A DNA stretch of 11,431 bases from Thermodesulfobacteriota bacterium (GTDB taxonomy: Bacteria; Desulfobacterota_D; UBA1144; Nemesobacterales; UBA2774): assembly GCA_035325995.1 (NCBI GenBank), contig DAOKYU010000026.1, positions 1 through 11,431 on the forward strand. Direction: 5' to 3'. Both the position numbers and the translations under genes were made by a program. The notes under the pieces are model-generated. The model worked only from the letters and a program-made list of their open reading frames with translations. It ran no database searches and was not told the origin of the DNA. Shown here in pieces: positions 7,069 through 11,390 of the stretch (its first letter is position 1; each line of letters starts with the position of its first letter).

Positions 7069-7116
7069 GGGCCTCTCGCCGGGCGGCGCAATTCGAAGCG
7101 CCGCGCACATTTATTG

Positions 7117-7145
7117 ATTATGCCACAAACGCCCGGGTTTGCCAT
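7117..7145 (-). promoter_or_regulatory. Candidate marC-family gene promoter
   Basis: On the minus strand ATGGCA (7145-7140, 4 of 6) and CATAAT (7122-7117, 5 of 6) are 17 bp apart. The predicted transcription start falls at the ATG at 7110. It serves either as a leaderless start or as a 42-nt leader for the ATG at 7068. Confidence 0.45.
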
Positions 7146-7223
7146 CAGGCCCGGGGCCCGACCGGGAACGCTTCCCCGACGTTAAAAGGAATTTTCCCAT
7201 ACGTGAAAATTGTCCGAATCTTC

Positions 7224-7237
7224 GTTGCAATTGCAAC
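7224..7237. promoter_or_regulatory. Putative MarR operator O2 (rhodanese promoter)
   Basis: GTTGCAATTGCAAC is a perfect 14-bp palindrome of the form GTTGC-N4-GCAAC, the same as the site on the marR promoter. It also contains TTGCAA twice, which could serve as a -35 box. Confidence 0.7.
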
Positions 7238-7254
7238 CATCGTAAAGGGGTATA

Positions 7255-7268
7255 GTTGCAAAAGCAAC
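7255..7268. promoter_or_regulatory. Putative MarR operator O3 (rhodanese promoter)
   Basis: GTTGCAAAAGCAAC is the third GTTGC-N4-GCAAC site. Its centre is 31 bp from that of the previous site, about three helical turns, so two dimers would sit on the same face of the DNA. It overlaps or abuts the candidate -10 boxes TATAGT (7251-7256) and TAAAAT (7272-7277), so binding should block transcription of the rhodanese gene. Confidence 0.7.
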
Positions 7269-7292
7269 GAATAAAATATACGGGAGGCAGTC

Positions 7293-7613
7293 ATGAAGAA
7301 TATTTCGAGAGATGAGCTGAAGGGGATTCTGGAGAACGGCGGGGTTACGATCGTAGAGGCGCTTTCTGAGAGGAGCTGGAAGGATGGGCACCTGCCGGGC
7401 GCTGTGCAGCTCGATTACCCGGAGGTGAGGGAAAGGGCGGGAGACGTCTTGCCGGACAAGGACGCGAAGATAGTCGTTTACTGCGCGAACGAGGTGTGCC
7501 GGAACTCCGTCAAGGCAGCCGAAGAGCTGGAGGCCCTGGGATACACGAACGTTTACGAGTACGCCGGCGGGAAGCAGGATTGGGTTGAAGCGGGGCTGGC
7601 GCTTGAGAGGTAA
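7293..7613 (+). CDS. Single-domain rhodanese-like sulfurtransferase
   Basis: A 106-aa stand-alone rhodanese domain, cytoplasmic, with no signal peptide. The domain pattern is clear: DGHLPGAVQLDY (31-42), the active-site strand VVYC with candidate catalytic C64, a second cysteine C69 five residues on, then the helix SVKAAEELEALGY, NVYEYAGG and W97 near the C-terminus. These proteins carry persulfide sulfur on the active-site cysteine; the acceptor is unknown. The active-site loop CANEVC-RNS is longer than the usual CxxGxR loop and has a second Cys. The ATG follows GGGAGG with 5-nt spacing. Two palindromes matching the one on the marR promoter precede it, so it is likely repressed by the MarR protein at 3503-3994 and induced by whatever that protein senses. 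Confidence 0.93.
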   Translation: MKNISRDELKGILENGGVTIVEALSERSWKDGHLPGAVQLDYPEVRERAGDVLPDKDAKIVVYCANEVCRNSVKAAEELEALGYTNVYEYAGGKQDWVEAGLALER

Positions 7614-8005
7614 GCGCGGGAGGGGGGTGAAAGGAAAAGGCTAAATCCCCCCTTACCCCTCCGGCTTCGGCTCACACCTACGCCGCGACAGGCCTTTTCC
7701 TGGGGGGAGATAAAGAAAGGACTGGATTCCCGACCCGGCTTCGCTTCCGACTTCGCTAAAGCTTCGACCGATAAAAAGGCTTCCACCTTCGCTGAAGCTA
7801 CGGTGGACAAGTCGACCGATAAAAAAGCTTCGCCGCGGCAGGTACAGGCATTCGGGAATGACAAACATCGAGAGCGGCGTCCAATTCCTCACTCGTCAGG
7901 AATTGTTGGGAATGACAGAACAGATAGATCCTGAAACAAGTTCAGGATGACAGATGTGAGGTAATTCCTCGCGCGTTCGAAATCGTTGTTCGAGATGACA
8001 GCGTT
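7614..8005. repeat. Interspersed-repeat block 6 (no gene)
   Basis: The gap after the rhodanese gene contains repeats only. At 7632-7708 two inverted repeats interlock (AGGAAAAGGC with GCCTTTTCCT, TCCCCCC with GGGGGGA). From about 7725 to 7865 an element carries the phrase CGACCGATAAAAA twice, between GGATTCCCGA and CATTCGGGAATGACA. It is followed by a hairpin element with stem CAATTCC/GGAATTG (7882-7918), GATCCTGAA/TTCAGGATG (7927-7951) and another TTCC-TCGC element (about 7964-7999). A related CGACCGATAAAAAGG segment is near 10008-10030. Confidence 0.75.
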
Positions 8006-8021
8006 ACCGGCGTTTACACGT

Positions 8022-8330
8022 TCATCGCACCGTAATGCGGAAGAAGCGGCGGGGGCCGACGCCGGAGCCGGCGGAGCAGAGTGTCGTGCCGGGGGCGACG
8101 GCTTTAAAGCCGAGGCCGCTCGGCGTGTCGACCGTCGTGGCCACGCCCGGATCGTCGCAGAGGGATATGATCACGGGGCATGTGACCAGCCCCGACTTGC
8201 AGACCTCGAAAACCTGGCCGGGCTTCATCTCGATATTATATGTTTGCCCCGCGGCGGAGGAGCCGTCCGTGGAGATGACGAGGGCGACAAGCAGAGCCAG
8301 CGTTGCGGCGGCGGTTTTCATGAGCGTCAT
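8022..8330 (-). CDS. Small secreted protein with four cysteines
   Basis: A 102-aa protein with a Sec signal peptide (basic start, hydrophobic stretch 8-20, likely cleavage after about residue 26). The mature part has cysteines at 44, 51, 58 and 85 and should be disulphide-bonded outside the cytoplasm. I do not recognise the family. The start is uncertain between ATG 8330 and ATG 8315 (the MKTAAAT start); a TTG codon at 8336 also keeps the frame. I chose 8330 because TATACT lies exactly six bases before it with no Shine-Dalgarno sequence, as at two other genes here. It lies 49 bp downstream of the CI-like repressor gene on the same strand, so read-through is also possible. Confidence 0.75.
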   Translation of the reverse strand: MTLMKTAAATLALLVALVISTDGSSAAGQTYNIEMKPGQVFEVCKSGLVTCPVIISLCDDPGVATTVDTPSGLGFKAVAPGTTLCSAGSGVGPRRFFRITVR

Positions 8331-8336
8331 ATACAA

Positions 8337-8342
8337 AGTATA
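8337..8342 (-). promoter_or_regulatory. Candidate -10 box of the small secreted protein gene
   Basis: TATACT on the minus strand (5 of 6 consensus) ends six bases before the ATG at 8330. I find no good -35 hexamer at 16-18 bp. The same TATACT is used by two other minus-strand promoters in the window. Confidence 0.4.
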
Positions 8343-8379
8343 TATCAGATATTGAATCGCATGATAATTCTCCGCGCCG

Positions 8380-8997
8380 TCATCTGAAGACGTTGACGAG
8401 CGTGCACGTGACCTTGCCGAGGATCATTTCGGGGTCGAGGTCCGTCCATTTTATGGAGGAGGGCGGGTAGTTCTTGTTATAGGGAATGAGGGTGAGGCCG
8501 CCGGGCTCCGTGGAGCATTCGCGGACGATGCTGCCCTCGTGGGGGATGTTGAATGCGTAGACGTGGCCGGAGACTATGTCTTTCGCCGCCGTGTCGACGA
8601 CGGCTTTCGCACCGTCCATGATGAGCTTTTCCATGGAGTCGCCGTTTACGCGGATGACGACGCAGGAGTCGTTCCAGACTTTTTTCGGGAGGAGGACGGA
8701 GTCGGCTTCGAGGGGGGAGAGGTCGCCCGGGGCGCCGCCCATGACGGAGAAGCCGGGGACTTTGACGCTGGCCTCGGGCGTGAGCGAGGCCCACGGGGCG
8801 CGGCGGATGAAGTCGAGGGTGTAGCCTTCCTTGTCGCAGAAGCCGACGAGCTCGTCGAGGAACGAAACCCTGTCGCGCTGCTTGGCGTTGGAGAGCGCCC
8901 CTCGGCCGACGCCGAGCGTGTCCGCGACTTCGTAGTCTTTAGTGAAGCCTTTCAGGGATTTTATCGTGTCAATTATCTCGCAGACCGTTTTGCGCAT
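8380..8997 (-). CDS. Phage CI-like repressor: helix-turn-helix plus S24 (LexA-type) domain
   Basis: A 205-aa DNA-binding regulator. Residues 1-66 match the CI-repressor HTH pattern: EIIDTIKSLKGFTKDYEVAD, LGVGRGALSNAKQRD, then a helix and GYTLDFIRR. Residues about 78-205 form an S24 peptidase-like domain with the nucleophile motif GDSM (S121) followed by IMDG. The catalytic Lys of LexA lies 37 residues after the serine in a V-K-R setting; here the matching segment reads S-I-V-R159-E, so Lys is replaced by Arg. The usual Ala-Gly cleavage site is also not obvious (VMGGAPG, 85-91). It may therefore bind DNA without self-cleavage. The start at 8997 is set by AAGGAG six bases upstream; longer forms from 9081 lack such a site. 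Two likely operators lie upstream, shared with the divergent 72-aa gene. No phage structural genes are nearby. Confidence 0.9.
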   Translation of the reverse strand: MRKTVCEIIDTIKSLKGFTKDYEVADTLGVGRGALSNAKQRDRVSFLDELVGFCDKEGYTLDFIRRAPWASLTPEASVKVPGFSVMGGAPGDLSPLEADSVLLPKKVWNDSCVVIRVNGDSMEKLIMDGAKAVVDTAAKDIVSGHVYAFNIPHEGSIVRECSTEPGGLTLIPYNKNYPPSSIKWTDLDPEMILGKVTCTLVNVFR

Positions 8998-9060
8998 TAG
9001 AGGCTCCTTGGGTGCTTTATTCCAATCATATGAATATCTTTTAACATAAAAATCAAGAAA

Positions 9061-9066
9061 AGTATA
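9061..9066 (-). promoter_or_regulatory. Candidate -10 box of the CI-like repressor gene
   Basis: TATACT on the minus strand (9066-9061) would start transcription near 9054, giving a leader of about 57 nt that contains AAGGAG. The operator at 9085-9097 lies where the -35 region should be, so it could control this promoter. Confidence 0.45.
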
Positions 9067-9084
9067 AATGTATCTTGCCAAAAT

Positions 9085-9097
9085 ACACAGATTGTGT
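9085..9097. promoter_or_regulatory. Putative repressor operator OL
   Basis: ACACAGATTGTGT is a perfect 5-bp inverted repeat (ACACA/TGTGT) around GAT. With flanks it reads AATACACAGATTGTGT, nearly the same as the second site at 9137-9149. It lies at the -35 region of the repressor promoter and just before the -35 of the rightward promoter. Confidence 0.65.
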
Positions 9098-9104
9098 TTT
9101 AATT

Positions 9105-9132
9105 TTGTTAAATAGTGGATTATTGCTAATAT
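9105..9132 (+). promoter_or_regulatory. Rightward promoter between the two operators
   Basis: TTGTTA (9105-9110) and TAATAT (9127-9132) are 16 bp apart. Transcription would begin near 9139, inside the second operator, and run toward the 72-aa gene with a leader of about 160 nt. Confidence 0.4.
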
Positions 9133-9136
9133 TAAT

Positions 9137-9149
9137 ACACGGATTGTGT
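9137..9149. promoter_or_regulatory. Putative repressor operator OR
   Basis: ACACGGATTGTGT, with context AATACACGGATTGTGT, differs from the first operator by one base over 16. The two centres are 52 bp apart, close to five helical turns, so repressor dimers could interact on one face of the DNA. It covers the expected start of rightward transcription. Confidence 0.65.
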
Positions 9150-9298
9150 AATTGCAATAAGAATTGGATTATCGGTTTTCCGGCGGGCGGGGCGCTGATT
9201 CAGCGTCCGGGGCATAGGAAGGAGAAGTCGGCGGGACGGTGCGCGGGCTCTGCCGGACATAAAATCACATGATTCCCGGAAGGGGCGGAGGTTAAAAG

Positions 9299-9517
9299 AT
9301 GAGTGAAGTGAAGCTTAGGGTTTTGAGCGAGATGTTCAGGGGCTTGCTTTCGCGGATGGATTCGCTGTCGACGGAGGAGCTGCTGGAGCTTCAGTCGGAG
9401 AGGGGCGGGGCGGAGGGCGCGTGCTCCCAGGCGTTTCATCATGTGATGCTGGCGCTGGAGGATATGGCGAGGGCTGAGCTGATAAACAGGGATTTGATCA
9501 GGGGCGCGGGGGCGTGA
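9299..9517 (+). CDS. Hypothetical 72-aa helical protein, divergent from the CI-like repressor
   Basis: I do not recognise this protein. It is 72 aa, rich in Glu, Leu, Arg and Ala, and looks all-helical, with leucine-rich stretches LLSRMDSLSTEELLELQ (16-32) and VMLALEDMARAELI (49-62) and one cysteine. It has no signal peptide or membrane segment. It is very likely a real gene because GGAGG sits seven bases before the ATG. It lies opposite the CI-like repressor, downstream of a promoter flanked by two probable operators, and is followed by a probable terminator. By position it is the gene the repressor controls. Small helical products in such places can be regulators, inhibitors or antitoxin-like, but nothing here shows which. 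Confidence 0.75.
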   Translation: MSEVKLRVLSEMFRGLLSRMDSLSTEELLELQSERGGAEGACSQAFHHVMLALEDMARAELINRDLIRGAGA

Positions 9518-9535
9518 GTGAAGAGGGTGGCGAGG

Positions 9536-9579
9536 TTCCCGGGGGGAGGGAGAGAAGGATTCCCCCTCGGGGTCTTTTG
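9536..9579 (+). terminator. Probable intrinsic terminator of the 72-aa gene
   Basis: CCCGGGGGG (9538-9546) can pair with CCCCTCGGG (9563-9571), nine pairs including one G-T, leaving a loop of about 16 nt. The stem is followed by TCTTTT. It lies 20 bp after the stop codon of the 72-aa gene. Confidence 0.55.
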
Positions 9580-9838
9580 CATATATAAGGAGAGAACGGC
9601 GAGCCGGGAATGGCTTTACCGAAGGCGGGACTTACAATTTCAATATGTCGTCATGGACAAGGTTCAGAATCCAGGAATTCAGCTGCAAAGGCAAAGGATT
9701 AACTGAACGGGTTCCTGCCATTTTGATTTGAGTTACTTTCGAGCAGTACTATAGACCCTTTCGTGCAATCGTCCAAATGACAGAGTAAAAAGGATGGGAT
9801 TGCCGCGGTCGCGTGGGGCGCTCCCTCGCAAGGACGGA

Positions 9839-9925
9839 TTAAAGGTAACCCCCACCTTAGTCCTCCCCATGGAAGTGGGAGGAGAGATTAAAAGACAGAT
9901 TTCTCCCTGCGGTCGAAATGACAAA
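9839..9925. repeat. 87-nt composite repeat, copy 2
   Basis: Gap-free match to 6303-6389 with 7 differences. The modules on either side differ in detail but follow the same order (a GATTGC palindrome immediately upstream in both places). Confidence 0.85.
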
Positions 9926-10111
9926 AAAGCGCTTGATGGGTAGTCTGCGGAAGTAGATTCCCTATATCGGACTACGCCTCGGACTACGCCTCGAACTACG
10001 CCAAGGCTCCGACCGATAAAAAGGCTTCGACCGACAAGCAAGCATTAGGGAATGACAGGAGTGTGGAGATTCCTCGCTCGCTCGGAATCGTTGTTCGAGA
10101 TGACAAAAGCG

Positions 10112-10203
10112 CTTGATAGATTGCTGACGGAAAACTGAATGGGTTCCTGCCTGCGCAGGAATGACAACAATAAGGTAGATTCCTCGCGTGCTCGGAATCG
10201 TTG
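10112..10203. repeat. 92-nt composite repeat, copy 2
   Basis: Gap-free match to 401-492 with about 8 differences. One difference pair lies in the loop of the GATTCC hairpin (GCGTGCTC for GCACGCTC), leaving the stem intact. A long element containing ACGTATGTGTGTTTCTCGGC follows this copy directly. Confidence 0.85.
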
Positions 10204-10322
10204 GGAATAGCACTCACGTATGTGTGTTTCTCGGCGTAGCGGGTTTGGAGGCTCGAAGCGCCGGAAGTGCGGCAGGTAGTAGCAGCAATACCCGGCATTT
10301 CGCGGGGCGGGGGAACTTGGGA

Positions 10323-10328
10323 TATAAT
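10323..10328 (+). promoter_or_regulatory. Candidate -10 box of the lipoprotein/membrane-protein operon
   Basis: A perfect TATAAT lies about 57 bp before the lipoprotein start codon. No good -35 box is visible at the usual spacing. The leader would be GC-rich and able to fold (CCGGGGCCGTGCGGACGGCG region). Confidence 0.45.
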
Positions 10329-10384
10329 TGAATATCACCCGGGGCCGTGCGGACGGCGCGGCGCCGGAAACTGTGGAGGATAGC

Positions 10385-10807
10385 ATGAGGGGACTTCGTA
10401 TATCTCTGGCGGGACTTTTCGTTATCGCGCTCGTGGCGCTGTCGGGTTCGGGGGGATGCAACAGCGGCGAGACGTGTGACATAAGGTTTAACGAGTTTCT
10501 GAACGGCACGTCCATGGAGACGCAGGATTCTGAGTGGCAGTGCGAGAACGGCGGGGTCGTCGTGTTCACGATCGCGTTCTTTTCGGACGGGACCGGCGTG
10601 AGGTCGGACGCCGGGGATTTCGAGTGGGAGCAGACGAAGTGCAGGGAAGTGGAGCTGGAGACGCCGGCGCTGGAACAGGCGACCCTGGACAGGATAGAGG
10701 GCGGCGTGAGGGAAGTGGCCGGCGTGACAATCGGGACGCTCTCGTTCAGGCAGACGTCGGACGAATTGGGGGATTTGACGGTGGCGTGCAACCTGGTGCT
10801 GTTCTAA
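10385..10807 (+). CDS. Hypothetical exported protein, probable lipoprotein
   Basis: A 140-aa protein with a signal sequence (MRGLRISLAGLFVIALVALS) and a cysteine at 25 after SGSGG. The site is a loose match to a lipobox, so lipidation is likely but not certain; signal peptidase I cleavage is the alternative. The mature domain has cysteines at 31, 53, 86 and 135, enough for two disulphides, and predicted beta-rich stretches (GGVVVFTIAFFSDGTG; GVTIGTLSF). I do not recognise the family. The start at 10385 is chosen because GGAGG lies five bases upstream; a longer reading frame from 10328 would begin at TTG inside the -10 box and lacks a ribosome site. It is followed 11 bp later by the membrane-anchored gene, so the two form an operon. 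Confidence 0.82.
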   Translation: MRGLRISLAGLFVIALVALSGSGGCNSGETCDIRFNEFLNGTSMETQDSEWQCENGGVVVFTIAFFSDGTGVRSDAGDFEWEQTKCREVELETPALEQATLDRIEGGVREVAGVTIGTLSFRQTSDELGDLTVACNLVLF

Positions 10808-10818
10808 AGGGAGAATAG

Positions 10819-11289
10819 ATGAGACGGAAAGGATTGATTTACGGTGTGTTGATAGTGCTCGGGCTCGCGGCGATGGCGTCTTACGTGTTTAACTTCCAGG
10901 CGGCGGAGGATGCGGAGCTGACGGGCGAGGTGCAGCAGGCGGAGCAGGATGCGTCCGGCGCCAACGGTTCCGGGGGGCAGGCCGCCGGGCTGGATGACGA
11001 GATTGCGCGGACGAAGCATCTCCAGGAGCAGCGTAAGGCAATCATGGACGAGATGGTTTCGGGCGGCATAGCCGAGAGGATAGAGAACCCGGCCGGGGAG
11101 CCGTTCGTCTACGTGATGGAGCCGTTTTACAGGCTGACGAAGGCGGAGCAGTCGTCGCTTCTTAACGTGATATGGTCGTATTACATCACCGAGGACAGGA
11201 ATGCGGACGCCGTGACCGTTTATGACAATGCGACGGGACAGGAGATCGGGACGTATTCGCAGGCGGGGATGAAGATCGGGGGGGAGTAG
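10819..11289 (+). CDS. Hypothetical membrane-anchored protein (one N-terminal helix)
   Basis: A 156-aa protein. After MRRKG comes one hydrophobic segment (about 6-25), then a low-complexity acidic, Gly/Ala/Gln-rich linker (28-58), a helical part (LDDEIARTKHLQEQRKAIMDE), and a compact C-terminal region with PFYRLTKAEQSSLLNVIWSY and VTVYDNATGQEIGTYSQAGM. The layout suggests a bitopic inner-membrane protein with a periplasmic domain on a flexible linker. I recognise no family. GGGAG lies five bases before the ATG. It shares a transcript with the lipoprotein gene upstream, so both products probably act in the envelope. Confidence 0.82.
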   Translation: MRRKGLIYGVLIVLGLAAMASYVFNFQAAEDAELTGEVQQAEQDASGANGSGGQAAGLDDEIARTKHLQEQRKAIMDEMVSGGIAERIENPAGEPFVYVMEPFYRLTKAEQSSLLNVIWSYYITEDRNADAVTVYDNATGQEIGTYSQAGMKIGGE

Positions 11290-11390
11290 GGCGAAGTTGC
11301 CGGTACTGTGAAAGCTGGTGGAAGCTGCACGATTGGCGGCCTTGCGGGGGACGTTCTGTAGTAGCTGGTAGATATGGAGAAAGGGCTTTC

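Larger units (their letters stand above)
9640..10315. repeat. Interspersed-repeat block 7 (no gene)
   Basis: From 9580 to 9640 I see nothing recognisable. After that the 0.7 kb up to the lipoprotein promoter is repeat mosaic: a partial TGAACGGGTTCCTGCC module (about 9705-9720), a GAGCAGT module (about 9734-9770), a GATTGC palindrome (9798-9836), the 87-nt composite (9839-9925), CTTGATGG (9932), three near-tandem GACTACGCCTCG-like units (about 9968-10000) leading to CGACCGATAAAAAGG (10008-10030), a GATTCC hairpin (about 10068-10104), the 92-nt composite (10112-10203) and a long element (about 10205-10310). Reading frames across it are repeat-derived. Confidence 0.78.

Noticed and set aside
6448..7110. 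Linking the MarC-family gene with the MarR regulator as a mar multidrug-resistance locus
   Set aside because: The gene has no GTTGC-N4-GCAAC site at its own promoter, MarC proteins are not proven to give resistance, and the genes are 2.4 kb apart with another gene between.
7261..7266. Possible leftward promoter TTGCTT-17-TACGAT across the rhodanese operators
   Set aside because: It is about 150 bp from the MarC-family start and weaker than the CATAAT promoter just before that gene, so there is no good reason to assign it.
9083..9149. Two ATACAC-N-GATTGTGT sites as the start of a CRISPR array or integration repeats
   Set aside because: Only two copies exist, the spacing is 52 bp, the sites are palindromic, and they sit between divergent genes beside a CI-like repressor gene; operators explain them better.
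9518..9706. Small GTG-started reading frame right after the 72-aa gene
   Set aside because: It runs through the probable terminator and into repeat sequence and has no ribosome site of its own.
9968..10003. Short near-tandem GACTACGCCTCG-like units as a microsatellite or CRISPR remnant
   Set aside because: Units are only about 12 bp, three in number and without spacers; they are part of a repeat element also seen near 7740-7845.
10045..10791. Open reading frame of 248 codons on the minus strand across the repeats and the lipoprotein gene
   Set aside because: Much of it reads through repeat modules and the rest is antisense to the lipoprotein gene, which has a signal sequence and SD. The Ser/Pro-rich product looks random.
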